NCBI GenBank assembly: GCA_964394795.1
Contig: CAYMYX010000001.1
Location: forward strand, 1 to 64,000
Source of the DNA: CAYFUF01 sp964394795
Lineage (GTDB): Bacteria > Bacillota > Clostridia > Tissierellales > Peptoniphilaceae
Direction of reading: 5' to 3'
DNA: 64,000 nt
In this document: positions 50,590-59,363 of the stretch, in pieces
How the letters are laid out: each line of letters starts with the position of its first letter
How positions within the stretch are numbered: the first letter of the stretch is position 1
Notes under the pieces: generated by a model
Told to the model about the DNA's origin: nothing
Seen by the model: only the letters and a program-made list of their open reading frames with translations
Database searches by the model: none
Translations under genes and position numbers: made by a program

Positions 50590-51867
50590 CTAACGGTTTA
50601 GGAACCCCTTGTAGTGGCGCAACTGGAGTTGTGCCTCTAGTGTACGAATCATTTCTAATACGACACCTACAACGATAATGACGGAGGTTCCACCAATTTG
50701 GATTGGAACATTGAAAATCATAGAGAGCAACTCAGGAACGATGGATAGGAATGCGAGGATAACTGCACCTATCAGCGTGATTCTTTGCACGATACGATTT
50801 AAGTAGTCAGTCGTTGGACGGCCAGGTCTAATACCTGGGATAAATCCACCAGCTTGTTGCAAGTTTCTTGAATACTCACCGGCATTAAACTGGATAGAGT
50901 TGTAGAAATAGGCAAATAGAATGATTAAAGCAATCTTCAAGATGGATTGAATAATGAATCCGCCCCATCCGCTTGGCGTTAACCATGTTGTGACAAACTC
51001 TTGAACACCACCACCGAATAGCAGAGCTAACGTGTTAGGTAGGGAGAGGAGGGCCATAGCGAAGATGACCGGAAGTACACCACTCATATTTACCTTAATG
51101 GGGATGTGGGTTGCTTGTCCACCGTACATCTTACGTCCAACAACGCGCTTTGCGTATTGAACAGGAACTTTTCTTTCCCCTTCAGATAAGAGCACGACGA
51201 TAACCGTGATAAAAATAACCGCTAGTACGATTAGTAAGAATACAATCGGATTAAGCATTCCTGCGATAATCGACATGATTCTTTGGTACACTACACCAGG
51301 AATTGAAGCGACAATACCGACAAAGATGATGAAGGATACGCCGTTTCCGATTCCTTTTTCTGTAATTAAATCACCAATCCAGATGAGGAATTGAGCTCCA
51401 GCTACCATCACTAAGATAGCAATAGTCTTCTCTAACCAACCACCTAAAGCAAATGCTTGTGCGAAGATACCTTGCACCAAGGCAAAAGCTTGAAGGAAAG
51501 CTAAAGCGACGCCAACGAGCCTTGTGATTCTTTGAATCTTCTTCCGACCGTCTTCCCCTTCCTTAGAGAGTTCCTCTAAAGCTGGGATTGCGAAAGTCAA
51601 AAGCTGGATAACAATAGAAGCTGTGATATATGGACCAACACCAAGTGCAAAGACGCTCATCGATGCGAGGCCACCACCGCTCACCAAGTTTAATAATCCA
51701 AGAACACTACCTGCCATCATATCCGCAATTGCGCCGATCATTTCCATGTTGGCAAATGGTACGGGCAACGAATTTCCAAGACGAATCACTACAAGCATTA
51801 ATAGTGTAAATATTATACGCTTTCGGGTTTCATCGACTTTCCATGCATTTCTTAGCGTGGCAAACAT
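50590..51867 (-). CDS. secY: Protein translocase subunit SecY
   Basis: 425-residue channel of the Sec translocon with ten membrane helices. Early signature GNSLPVPFAN, plug region, and the cytoplasmic loops with RGIGNG-like EKGIGNGVSFIIF and GIRPGRPTTDYLNRI are visible. Its ATG overlaps the rplO stop by one base (TAATG), so translation is coupled. Confidence 0.98.
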   Translation of the reverse strand: MFATLRNAWKVDETRKRIIFTLLMLVVIRLGNSLPVPFANMEMIGAIADMMAGSVLGLLNLVSGGGLASMSVFALGVGPYITASIVIQLLTFAIPALEELSKEGEDGRKKIQRITRLVGVALAFLQAFALVQGIFAQAFALGGWLEKTIAILVMVAGAQFLIWIGDLITEKGIGNGVSFIIFVGIVASIPGVVYQRIMSIIAGMLNPIVFLLIVLAVIFITVIVVLLSEGERKVPVQYAKRVVGRKMYGGQATHIPIKVNMSGVLPVIFAMALLSLPNTLALLFGGGVQEFVTTWLTPSGWGGFIIQSILKIALIILFAYFYNSIQFNAGEYSRNLQQAGGFIPGIRPGRPTTDYLNRIVQRITLIGAVILAFLSIVPELLSMIFNVPIQIGGTSVIIVVGVVLEMIRTLEAQLQLRHYKGFLNR

Positions 51868-52316
51868 TAGAACACCTCAGTCTTTCCACCAGCCTCAGTA
51901 ATCTTCTCTTCTGCTGATTTAGAAAACTTCGTTGCTTGTACTGTTAGCTTCTTCGTTAAGTCGCCGTTTCCAAGAATCTTTAGGCCATCCTTGCACTCTG
52001 ACTTATGAATCAGACCGCTTTCGATAAGCAATTCTTGTGTTACTACAGTACCGTCTTCAAACTGGTTTAAATCTGAAACGTTAACCGTCGTGTAAACTGT
52101 CGAGAATGGATTGTGGAAGCCACGCTTTGGTAGACGGCGGAACAATGGAAGTTGTCCACCCTCGAAGCCTGGTCTTACGCCACCGCCGCTACGGGAGTTT
52201 TGTCCATCGCGTCCGCGACCGGCAAACTTGCCCCAACCGGAGGCGTGTCCACGACCGACGCGTTTTCTCTTTTGTGTTTTACCACCGCGAGCCGGCTTTA
52301 AATCGTGAAGTTTCAT
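51867..52316 (-). CDS. rplO: 50S ribosomal protein L15
   Basis: 149-residue protein with the glycine- and arginine-rich N-terminal extension typical of L15 (KRVGRGHASGWGKFAGRGRDG). ATG at 52316 is preceded by AAGGAGG and gives the family start MKLHDLKPA; the frame is open ten codons further. It overlaps secY by one base. Confidence 0.98.
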   Translation of the reverse strand: MKLHDLKPARGGKTQKRKRVGRGHASGWGKFAGRGRDGQNSRSGGGVRPGFEGGQLPLFRRLPKRGFHNPFSTVYTTVNVSDLNQFEDGTVVTQELLIESGLIHKSECKDGLKILGNGDLTKKLTVQATKFSKSAEEKITEAGGKTEVF

Positions 52317-52326
52317 TCTTACCTCC

Positions 52327-52509
52327 TTATTCAACTTCTTGGACATCTACCATGAAGTCAATAGTGCGGATCATACCACGAACGGTTTCACTATCTTCCT
52401 TAACCACAGTTTGCCCAACGGTCTTTAAACCTAGAGCTTGTCCAGTCTTCTTATGTTGTTCTTTTTTACCAATATATGATTTGGTTAATGTGATTGAAAG
52501 TTTAGCCAT
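52327..52509 (-). CDS. rpmD: 50S ribosomal protein L30
   Basis: 60-residue single-domain L30: AKLSITLTKSYIGKKEQHKKT with the conserved QALGLKTVGQTVV region. GGAGG precedes the ATG. It lies between rpsE and rplO as in other bacteria. Confidence 0.97.
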   Translation of the reverse strand: MAKLSITLTKSYIGKKEQHKKTGQALGLKTVGQTVVKEDSETVRGMIRTIDFMVDVQEVE

Positions 52510-52518
52510 GAAGACCTC

Positions 52519-53016
52519 CTAGCTAAGTATTTCATCTACAGATTTACCACGTAGACGAGCAACTTGTTCTGCGGTTTTCATGCTTGTTAATGCTTTCATT
52601 GTCGCATTCGCAATACTTCTCGCATTAGCAGATCCTAATGACTTTGCACGAATATCGCGGATTCCAGCTAACTCGCAGACTGCACGGACTGGACCACCTG
52701 CAATAACTCCGGTACCTTCATAGGCTGGAATTAATAGTACGTGACCTGCTCCATCAACAGCTTCAATGCGGTGAGGAATAGTTGTTCCTACAAGCGGAAT
52801 GGAAACCATGTTCTTCTTTGCATCTTCAACACCTTTACGGATTGCCTCTGGAACTTCCAAAGACTTGCCGGTGCCAATGCCAACTCTACCATTGCCATCG
52901 CCAACTGCTACAAGTGCAGTAAAACGTGCTGTTCTACCACCCTTCGCCGTCTTGGAGACGCGGTTGATGAAGATTACTCTTTCTTCAAGCTCTTGCTTGT
53001 TATCTTCTCTATACAT
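52519..53016 (-). CDS. rpsE: 30S ribosomal protein S5
   Basis: 165-residue protein of the decoding site and mRNA entry, with an S5 double-stranded RNA-binding-like N-domain (VIFINRVSKTAKGGRTARF) and a C-domain containing AYEGTGVIAGGPVRAV. ATG at 53016 is chosen because GGAG stands eight bases upstream; an upstream frame extension of six codons overlaps rplR. Confidence 0.97.
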   Translation of the reverse strand: MYREDNKQELEERVIFINRVSKTAKGGRTARFTALVAVGDGNGRVGIGTGKSLEVPEAIRKGVEDAKKNMVSIPLVGTTIPHRIEAVDGAGHVLLIPAYEGTGVIAGGPVRAVCELAGIRDIRAKSLGSANARSIANATMKALTSMKTAEQVARLRGKSVDEILS

Positions 53017-53034
53017 TCGTATTCTCCTCTCCAA

Positions 53035-53400
53035 TTACAGCTTTAAGCCAGCTTCTCTGGCAGCATCTGCTAGAGCTGCTACCTTGCCATGGTAAATATA
53101 TCCGGAACGATCGAAAACGACCGTGTCAATGCCTTTATCCTTAGCACGTTCAGCAACAAGCTTACCTACTGCTTTTGCGGATTCCACATTTGCTTTTCCT
53201 TGGTAGTCACCCTTTAGATCAGCATCCAATGTAGAAGCTGAAATCAAGGTAGCTCCTGTTGAATCATCAATAATTTGTGCGTAAATATTTGCATTACTCT
53301 TATAGACGTTGAGACGTGGTCTTTCGGGAGTACCGGCAATTTTCTTACGAATACGAGCATGTCTAGCAACTCGGTTCGCATTTCTGTTAATCTTAGCCAA
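53035..53400 (-). CDS. rplR: 50S ribosomal protein L18
   Basis: 121-residue 5S rRNA-binding protein. RHARIRKKIAGTPERPRLNVYKSNANIYAQIIDD and the FDRSGYIYHGKVAALADAAREAGL ending are diagnostic. It lies between rplF and rpsE with GGAGG before the ATG. Confidence 0.98.
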   Translation of the reverse strand: MAKINRNANRVARHARIRKKIAGTPERPRLNVYKSNANIYAQIIDDSTGATLISASTLDADLKGDYQGKANVESAKAVGKLVAERAKDKGIDTVVFDRSGYIYHGKVAALADAAREAGLKL

Positions 53401-53411
53401 ATTTAGCCTCC

Positions 53412-53951
53412 TTATTTACCAGTCTTACCAACTTTACGACGCACATGCTCGTTCTCATAGCGAATGCCCTTGCCCTTATAAGGTTCAGGTAATCTCCACT
53501 TACGAATGTTTGCGGCAAAGTTTCCGACTGCTTGCTTGTTAATACCACGCACGATGATTGTACGATCGTCTGGTACTTCTGTCTCTACTTCATCTGTGTC
53601 AGGCATAATAACTTGGTGAGCATAACCAAGGTTCATAACCAGGTTCTTCGCTTGCTTTTGCGCACGGTAACCTGTTCCCTCAATCAATAACTTCTTTGAG
53701 TAACCTTCGGTAACGCCTTCAACCATGTTAGCAACTAAAGAGCGGTAAAGGCCGTGAAGGGATTTTGTTTCCTTCGTCTCGTCTGGTCTTTCCACACTCA
53801 ACACGCCATCTTCCATGACAAGGTTGAATCTTGAATCGACTGTTTCGTTAAGTTCGCCTTTTGGCCCCTTTACAGTTACCTTGTTATTATCATCGATTGT
53901 GATATCCACACCTGATGGAATTTCAATCGGTTTTAATCCAATTCTTGACAT
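53412..53951 (-). CDS. rplF: 50S ribosomal protein L6
   Basis: 179-residue protein with two repeated domains near the sarcin-ricin loop. SRIGLKPIEIPSGVDI at the start and the signature PEPYKGKGIRYENE near the C-terminus are present. GAGGAGGATGAG precedes the ATG. Confidence 0.98.
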   Translation of the reverse strand: MSRIGLKPIEIPSGVDITIDDNNKVTVKGPKGELNETVDSRFNLVMEDGVLSVERPDETKETKSLHGLYRSLVANMVEGVTEGYSKKLLIEGTGYRAQKQAKNLVMNLGYAHQVIMPDTDEVETEVPDDRTIIVRGINKQAVGNFAANIRKWRLPEPYKGKGIRYENEHVRRKVGKTGK

Positions 53952-53970
53952 CTCATCCTCCTCTACTCAA

Positions 53971-54363
53971 TTACCATACGTAGCAGATGACTTCTCCACC
54001 AACGCCTTCTTTGCGCGCTTGCTTGTCAGTCATCATGCCATGTGAAGTTGAGAGGATTGCAATCCCTAGACCGCCCAAAACACTTGGGACATCCTTAGCG
54101 CCAACGTACACACGACGACCTGGCTTAGAAATCTTCTTGATACCTGAGATTGTACGTTCATCTTCAACATATTTTAAGTCGATTGTAATTACGTCTTGCT
54201 TGTTATCTTCAGTTACGTTGTAACCCTTGATAAAACCTTCATCCAAAAGAATCTGAGCGAGGCTTTTTTTCATATTCGAAGCGGGAACCTCTACAGATTC
54301 GTGCTTTCTCATATTGCCGTTGCGGATTCTGGTAAGCATATCCGCGATCGGATCTGTCATCAT
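53971..54363 (-). CDS. rpsH: 30S ribosomal protein S8
   Basis: 130-residue 16S-binding protein that represses the spc operon in E. coli. MTDPIADMLTRIRNGNM and the STSHGMMTDKQARKEGVGGEVICYVW ending are diagnostic. Two adjacent ATG codons (54363 and 54360) could serve; AGGGAGG lies upstream. Confidence 0.98.
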   Translation of the reverse strand: MMTDPIADMLTRIRNGNMRKHESVEVPASNMKKSLAQILLDEGFIKGYNVTEDNKQDVITIDLKYVEDERTISGIKKISKPGRRVYVGAKDVPSVLGGLGIAILSTSHGMMTDKQARKEGVGGEVICYVW

Positions 54364-54384
54364 ATTTTTGTCCTCCCTCTCAAA

Positions 54385-54570
54385 CTACCAACTAGCTTTT
54401 TTCACACCAGGAATTTCACCACGGTATGCTAATTCTCGAAAACAAATACGGCAGACGCCATACTTGCGAAGTACACTGTGTGGTCTTCCACAAATGTTGC
54501 AGCGTGTGTAAGCTCTTGTCGAGAACTTGGGCGTTCTTTTTTGTTTAGCGATTAATGATTTTTTTGCCAT
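54385..54570 (-). CDS. rpsN: 30S ribosomal protein S14, zinc type
   Basis: 61-residue short S14 with the two CxxC zinc pairs (CNICG and CRICF, twelve residues apart). This zinc-dependent form is typical of Gram-positive bacteria. Some species keep a zinc-free paralogue elsewhere; none is in the window. AGGAGGACTAA precedes the ATG. Confidence 0.98.
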   Translation of the reverse strand: MAKKSLIAKQKRTPKFSTRAYTRCNICGRPHSVLRKYGVCRICFRELAYRGEIPGVKKASW

Positions 54571-54579
54571 TTAGTCCTC

Positions 54580-55134
54580 CTAGTCTCTCTTGATGAAAGG
54601 CATACCCATGAGTTCTAGGAATGCTTTTGCTTCTTCGTCAGTATTTGCAGTTGTAACAACGATGATGTCCATACCGCGGATATCGTCGATTTCATCATAA
54701 CTGATTTCTGGGAAAATCAACTGTTCTTTGATTCCCATTGCATAGTTGCCACGGCCATCGAAAGAAGTATCTGAAACGCCACGGAAGTCACGTACACGTG
54801 GAAGTGCAATGTTGACTAAGCGGTCGAAAAAATCATACATTTTCTTATGACGAAGGGTAACTTTTGTTGCAATTGATTGACCTTCACGAAGCTTGAAGTT
54901 AGCTACAGACTTCTTTGCTTTGATCGTTACTGGCTTTTGCCCACTGATTACGGTTAATTCACGAACTGCACTTTCCAAAAGCTTTGGATTGTCCTTGGCT
55001 TCGCCGACGGCGATGTTAATGACAATTTTCTCTAGCTTTGGCACTTGCATTACATTCTCGTAATTAAACTCTTTGATCATTGCAGGCACAACTTCATCTC
55101 TATAATATTGAACTAATCTAGATGCTTCTGACAT
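54580..55134 (-). CDS. rplE: 50S ribosomal protein L5
   Basis: 184-residue 5S rRNA-binding protein. VPKLEKIVINIAVGEA, the KPVTIKAKKSVANFKLREG region and FPEISYDEIDDIRGMDI are diagnostic. The start follows GGGGGC, a weaker ribosome binding site than its neighbours have. Order rplX-rplE-rpsN is conserved. Confidence 0.98.
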   Translation of the reverse strand: MSEASRLVQYYRDEVVPAMIKEFNYENVMQVPKLEKIVINIAVGEAKDNPKLLESAVRELTVISGQKPVTIKAKKSVANFKLREGQSIATKVTLRHKKMYDFFDRLVNIALPRVRDFRGVSDTSFDGRGNYAMGIKEQLIFPEISYDEIDDIRGMDIIVVTTANTDEEAKAFLELMGMPFIKRD

Positions 55135-55145
55135 TATGTGCCCCC

Positions 55146-55457
55146 TTATTTATCTAGCTGTTCGCCGGATTTTGTTGAAACGCGAACCTTCTTATCGTTT
55201 TTAATCTCGTAACGAGTGCGCACACCCTTCTTCTCTTTTTCATCATATAGAAGAACGTTGGAAGCGTGGATCTTACCCTCAGTCTCTGAACGACCGCCAG
55301 GTTGATTCATGCCTCTTGGCTTTGCATGCTTCACTTGCATGTTGACACCCTCTACGATAACGCGATTCTCTTTAGGAAAAGCTGCAAGGACTGTGCCCGT
55401 TGCACCTTTGTATTTGCCAGCGATAACTTGAACTTTATCTCCAGTTTTAACGTGCAT
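55146..55457 (-). CDS. rplX: 50S ribosomal protein L24
   Basis: 103-residue assembly initiator protein with a KOW motif at the start (VKTGDKVQVIAGKYKGATGTVL) and the NMQVKHAKPR region. GGGGGGAACT precedes the ATG. It lies between rplN and rplE. Confidence 0.98.
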   Translation of the reverse strand: MHVKTGDKVQVIAGKYKGATGTVLAAFPKENRVIVEGVNMQVKHAKPRGMNQPGGRSETEGKIHASNVLLYDEKEKKGVRTRYEIKNDKKVRVSTKSGEQLDK

Positions 55458-55467
55458 AGTTCCCCCC

Positions 55468-55836
55468 TTATAACACTTCAGGAGCTAAGGAAATAATTCT
55501 CATGTATCCATTTCCACGAAGCTCTCTTGTAACAGGACCGAAAATACGCGTTCCTACTGGGTTCTTATCATCTTTAATAATAACAGCAGCGTTATCATCG
55601 AAGCGGATGTGGCTACCGTCTTCACGGTTTACACCAGTCTTTGTACGGACGACAACTGCCTTAACAATGTCACCCTTCTTGACGTTACCGCCTGGGATTG
55701 CTTGCTTAACTGTACAGATGATAACATCTCCAACGTTAGCATACTTACGGCCGGTACCACCTACAACGCGGATAACAAGAACTTCTCTCGCTCCTGAGTT
55801 ATCTGCTACTTTTAATCTACTTTCTACTTGTATCAT
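55468..55836 (-). CDS. rplN: 50S ribosomal protein L14
   Basis: 122-residue beta-barrel protein at the subunit interface. MIQVESRLKVADNSGAREVLVIRV and IFGPVTRELR are diagnostic. AGGAGGATTCA precedes the ATG. Confidence 0.99.
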   Translation of the reverse strand: MIQVESRLKVADNSGAREVLVIRVVGGTGRKYANVGDVIICTVKQAIPGGNVKKGDIVKAVVVRTKTGVNREDGSHIRFDDNAAVIIKDDKNPVGTRIFGPVTRELRGNGYMRIISLAPEVL

Positions 55837-55852
55837 TGAATCCTCCTTCTAC

Positions 55853-56110
55853 CTACTTAGCTTCTTCGAGGATTTCAACAAGACGAAATCTCTTATCTTT
55901 AGATAGTGGTCTTGTTTCCATTAACAGTACGCGGTCCCCAACCTTAGCTTGGTTGCTTTCGTCGTGTGCTTTAATGCGAGAACTTCTGCGAAGCATTTTG
56001 TGATAAGTGGGATGCTTTACCATATCTTGTACCTCGACAACGATAGTCTTCTCCATCTTGTCCGAAACGACTATACCTGTAATTGTCTTACGAGCTGTAG
56101 TTCTTTCCAT
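55853..56110 (-). CDS. rpsQ: 30S ribosomal protein S17
   Basis: 85-residue OB-fold protein. RKTITGIVVSDKMEKTIVVEV and GDRVLLMETRPLSKDKRFRLVEI are diagnostic. It follows rpmC by three bases, with AGGAGGC before the ATG. Confidence 0.98.
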   Translation of the reverse strand: MERTTARKTITGIVVSDKMEKTIVVEVQDMVKHPTYHKMLRRSSRIKAHDESNQAKVGDRVLLMETRPLSKDKRFRLVEILEEAK

Positions 56111-56113
56111 GGC

Positions 56114-56320
56114 TTAAGCCTCCTTTCTTAAATCAAGTTCTCTTTCGCGTTGCACAGTCTTAACACGCGCGATATCCTGCTTAACATTACCAATTGCATG
56201 AGGATTCTCTAATTGGCCAGTGGCGTTCTGAAAGCGAAGATTAAATAATTCTTGCTTCAGATCTTGCAACTTCTGAACAAGGTCCTTGTCGGACAAATTA
56301 CGAATTTCATTCGCTCTCAT
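56114..56320 (-). CDS. rpmC: 50S ribosomal protein L29
   Basis: 68-residue helical hairpin protein at the exit tunnel: RANEIRNLSDKDLVQKLQDLKQELFNLRFQ. It is two bases after rplP, so likely translated by coupling with it. Confidence 0.98.
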   Translation of the reverse strand: MRANEIRNLSDKDLVQKLQDLKQELFNLRFQNATGQLENPHAIGNVKQDIARVKTVQRERELDLRKEA

Positions 56321-56322
56321 TA

Positions 56323-56751
56323 TTAGTCACCTTCCTTAACATTCTTTTCCTTAACCACGAACTTAGTCTTAATAGGAAGCTTCGCAGCAGCTAAGCGCAT
56401 AGCTTCTCTTGCTAGTTCTTCAGGAATACCACCCATTTCAAATAGGATGCGTCCTGGTTTAACAACAGCTACCCAGTACTCAGGTGAACCTTTACCGGAA
56501 CCCATACGTACTTCAGCTGGTTTTTGTGTAACTGGCTTGTCTGGGAATACTTTAATCCAGATGTTACCACCACGTTTAATCGCACGTGTCATCGCACGAC
56601 GCGCAGACTCGATTTGGTTTGCTGTCATCCAGCAAGGTTCTAGAGCTTGAAGACCATAATCACCGTAAGTGATGGTGTTTCCTCTAGTTGCCAAACCTGT
56701 CATTCTGCCACGGTGTACGCGACGGCGTTTTACTCTTTTTGGCATTAACAT
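56323..56751 (-). CDS. rplP: 50S ribosomal protein L16
   Basis: 142-residue protein near the A-site tRNA elbow. MPKRVKRRRVHRGRMTG and the KGSPEYWVAVVKPGRILFEMGG region are diagnostic. The ATG at 56751 has AGGAGG nine bases upstream; a second ATG two codons later is possible. Confidence 0.98.
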   Translation of the reverse strand: MLMPKRVKRRRVHRGRMTGLATRGNTITYGDYGLQALEPCWMTANQIESARRAMTRAIKRGGNIWIKVFPDKPVTQKPAEVRMGSGKGSPEYWVAVVKPGRILFEMGGIPEELAREAMRLAAAKLPIKTKFVVKEKNVKEGD

Positions 56752-56775
56752 ATCTCGTTACCTCCTAGCCACAGC

Positions 56776-57567
56776 TTATCGATTTGAGCCACGGTTTGAT
56801 TGATCGTTGCGTCTGTTGTTTCTGTTGTCGCGTCCTTGACGGTTTCCGCCGGTGTTGTTGCCTTGACGGTTATTATTGTTGCGACGACGACCACGACGTT
56901 CTTCTCTTTGTGGTTTTGGCTCTTCAGCTGACTTCATACCTGGCAATACTTCACCAAGGTAGATCCATACCTTTACACCAATCGCACCGTATTGAGTACG
57001 GGCAGTAGCTTCTCCGTAACGGATATCTGCACGTAGTGTTTGTAGTGGAATAGTTCCTTCAGAGTAGTGTTCGGTTCTGGCCATATCGGCTCCACCCAAA
57101 CGACCTGCAACTGAAGTCTTGATACCTTTACCGCCTGCACGCATAGTTCTTTGGATCGCTTGCTTCATGGCACGACGGAAAGTGATACGACGCTCTAGAT
57201 CACCGGCGATACGTTCAGCAACTAGCTGAGCATCAATGTCTTGGTTCTTGATAGCTTCAACGTTGATGACGACGGTCTTGCCGGATAACTTTTCTAATTC
57301 ACTCTTTAATTCAGTAACGGATGCGCCGTCCTTACCGATAACAACACCAGGCTTAGCTGTGTTGATAGTAATACGGATGCGGCCCATTGTTCTTTCAATA
57401 TTAATTGTGGAAAGACCTGATTCAGAAAGCTTGTTCTTAATGAGTTCACGAATCTTGTGATCTTCTTCTAGAAGCTGGCTGAAATCTTTCTTATCAGCGA
57501 ACCAGTTGGAATCCCAGTCTTTGATAACTCCAACGCGTAAGCCTTTAGGATTTACTTTTTGACCCAT
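56776..57567 (-). CDS. rpsC: 30S ribosomal protein S3 with Arg/Asn/Gly-rich tail
   Basis: 263-residue protein of the mRNA entry helicase site. The KH domain (GVVIGKDGASVTELK, near residue 75) and S3 C-domain end around residue 215, with GEVLPG. A low-complexity tail of about 45 residues follows, made almost only of Arg, Asn, Gly and Gln (for example RRGRRRNNNNRQGNN). Most bacterial S3 proteins end within about 220-235 residues. The ATG overlaps the rplV stop by one base. Confidence 0.97.
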   Translation of the reverse strand: MGQKVNPKGLRVGVIKDWDSNWFADKKDFSQLLEEDHKIRELIKNKLSESGLSTINIERTMGRIRITINTAKPGVVIGKDGASVTELKSELEKLSGKTVVINVEAIKNQDIDAQLVAERIAGDLERRITFRRAMKQAIQRTMRAGGKGIKTSVAGRLGGADMARTEHYSEGTIPLQTLRADIRYGEATARTQYGAIGVKVWIYLGEVLPGMKSAEEPKPQREERRGRRRNNNNRQGNNTGGNRQGRDNRNNRRNDQSNRGSNR

Positions 57568-57914
57568 TAAACTTCTTCCTCCTCTTTTTCCTTCACAATA
57601 ACGCCAACGTGTGATGTTCTCTTTAGAATCGGATATGCAGCACCTTTAGCTTTAGGTCTCCAACGCTTCATGGTTGGGCCATCATTTGCCCAGCAGTTAT
57701 CGACAATCAATGTCTCTGCATCAAGGCTAAGGTTGTTTTCTGCATTGGCTATAGCGGAAAGTAAGACACCTTCCAAAACTCTAGCACCCTTCTTTGGAGT
57801 GAATCGAAGAATGTTTAATGCTTCATTTACATTTTTTCCACGAATCTCTTTGCAGATGTAATTTACTTTGCGAGGAGAGATTCTTACATATTTTGCTTCT
57901 GCTCTTGCTTGCAT
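57567..57914 (-). CDS. rplV: 50S ribosomal protein L22
   Basis: 115-residue protein whose loop lines the exit tunnel. VRISPRKVNYICKEIRGKNVNEALNIL and the loop region PTMKRWRPKAKGAAYPILKRTSHV are diagnostic and unbroken, so nothing suggests macrolide-resistance changes. AGGAGGTAGAGAC precedes the ATG. Confidence 0.98.
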   Translation of the reverse strand: MQARAEAKYVRISPRKVNYICKEIRGKNVNEALNILRFTPKKGARVLEGVLLSAIANAENNLSLDAETLIVDNCWANDGPTMKRWRPKAKGAAYPILKRTSHVGVIVKEKEEEEV

Positions 57915-57926
57915 TGTCTCTACCTC

Positions 57927-58208
57927 CTAGCGTCCAGAAGATCTGTCGGATTTGCCAACGTGACCTTTGAAGGTACGAGTGGGAACGAACTCACCGAGTT
58001 TGTGTCCAACCATGTCTTCTGTGATATAGATAGGCACGTGTTTTCTTCCATCATGAACTGCGATGGTGTGTCCAACGAAGTCAGGGAAAATTGTAGAACG
58101 ACGTGACCATGTTTTAATAACTTGCTTTTTATTACTCTCATTAAGGGCGTCGACCTTCTTCATCAGATGGTCATCAACGAAAGGTCCCTTTTTAAGTGAT
58201 CTACTCAT
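57927..58208 (-). CDS. rpsS: 30S ribosomal protein S19
   Basis: 93-residue head protein. SRSLKKGPFVDDHLMKKV and the KLGEFVPTRTFKGH region are diagnostic. AGGAGGATGAG precedes the ATG. It lies between rplB and rplV. Confidence 0.98.
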   Translation of the reverse strand: MSRSLKKGPFVDDHLMKKVDALNESNKKQVIKTWSRRSTIFPDFVGHTIAVHDGRKHVPIYITEDMVGHKLGEFVPTRTFKGHVGKSDRSSGR

Positions 58209-58217
58209 CTCATCCTC

Positions 58218-59048
58218 CTACTTCGTTCTTCTACGTACGATGTACTTTGAAGATTCTTGCTTATCTCTTCTCGTCTTCACGCCACGTGACTTCTTGCCCC
58301 AAGGTGTCATTGGTGCTGGGCGACCTACAGGTGCGCGACCTTCACCACCACCGTGTGGGTGATCTACAGGGTTCATCGCTGAACCGCGAACGTGAGGCTT
58401 ACGACCTAGGTTACGAGACTTACCTGCTTTACCTAAACGAATCAAGCTGTGGTCAGTCTTACCGACTTGACCAACCGTTGCTTTACAGTCTAGTGGTACA
58501 AGTCTGAACTCGCCGGATGGCATCTTCAGTTGGGCATACTTGCCTTCCTTAGCCATCAGTTGAACTTCGGCACCAGCTGAACGAGCGATTTGTCCACCCT
58601 TGCCAGGCTTCATTTCAACGTTGTGAAGGATTGTACCTACAGGGATTGAGCGAAGTGGGAGTGCGTTTCCTGCTACGATATCTACGCTGTCTCCGGATTC
58701 TACAACTTGACCAACGCTTAAATCTTTTGGTGCAATGATGTATCTCTTTTCACCGTCTGCGTAAACGAGAAGGGCGATATTAGCCGAACGGTTGGGATCG
58801 TACTCGATCGTCTTCACAGTTGCAGGGATGTTATCTTTATTTCTCTTGAAGTCAATAATACGGTAACGTCTCTTAGCACCGCCTCCGCGGAAGCGAAGTG
58901 TAGTTCTACCGGTATTGTTTCTGCCACCTTTTTTCGTGAGACTAGTAGTTAATGACTTTTCAGGCTTAGTTGCTGTAATTTCCTCAAATGTTGAGACGCT
59001 CATTACTCGGCGTCCAGCTGAGGTTGGTTTATATCTTTGAATACCCAT
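58218..59048 (-). CDS. rplB: 50S ribosomal protein L2
   Basis: 276-residue protein needed for subunit joining and the peptidyl transferase centre. GRNNTGRTTLRFRGGGAKRRYR and the signature MNPVDHPHGGGEGRAPVGRPAP with the functionally key histidine are present. AGGAGGAACTG precedes the ATG. Confidence 0.99.
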   Translation of the reverse strand: MGIQRYKPTSAGRRVMSVSTFEEITATKPEKSLTTSLTKKGGRNNTGRTTLRFRGGGAKRRYRIIDFKRNKDNIPATVKTIEYDPNRSANIALLVYADGEKRYIIAPKDLSVGQVVESGDSVDIVAGNALPLRSIPVGTILHNVEMKPGKGGQIARSAGAEVQLMAKEGKYAQLKMPSGEFRLVPLDCKATVGQVGKTDHSLIRLGKAGKSRNLGRKPHVRGSAMNPVDHPHGGGEGRAPVGRPAPMTPWGKKSRGVKTRRDKQESSKYIVRRRTK

Positions 59049-59066
59049 CAGTTCCTCCTGTCTCGA

Positions 59067-59363
59067 TTATTCCAAACCTTCGAAGAATTCAATTGCCTTC
59101 GAATCGTCTGTTAATGTCACTATTGCTTTCTTCCAGTCAGAGGTCTTGCTGTAGTGATAGCCGATTCGGCGAGTCTTTCCTCTGCGGTTCATCGTATTTA
59201 CTTTCTTTACCTTAACGCCATCAAAAGCTTGTTCAACGGCTAGGCGAATCTCAGCTTTATTTGCCTTTGGATGTACTTTGAACGAATACTTGTTTTCGCT
59301 CATCTGATCCATCGCTTGCTCAGTGATGATTGGAGCAATGAGAATATCATATGGTGATTTCAT
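59067..59363 (-). CDS. rplW: 50S ribosomal protein L23
   Basis: 98-residue exit-tunnel protein and docking site for trigger factor and SRP. YSFKVHPKANKAEIRLAVEQAFDGVKVKKVNTMN is diagnostic. Its ATG overlaps the rplD stop by one base. Confidence 0.98.
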   Translation of the reverse strand: MKSPYDILIAPIITEQAMDQMSENKYSFKVHPKANKAEIRLAVEQAFDGVKVKKVNTMNRRGKTRRIGYHYSKTSDWKKAIVTLTDDSKAIEFFEGLE

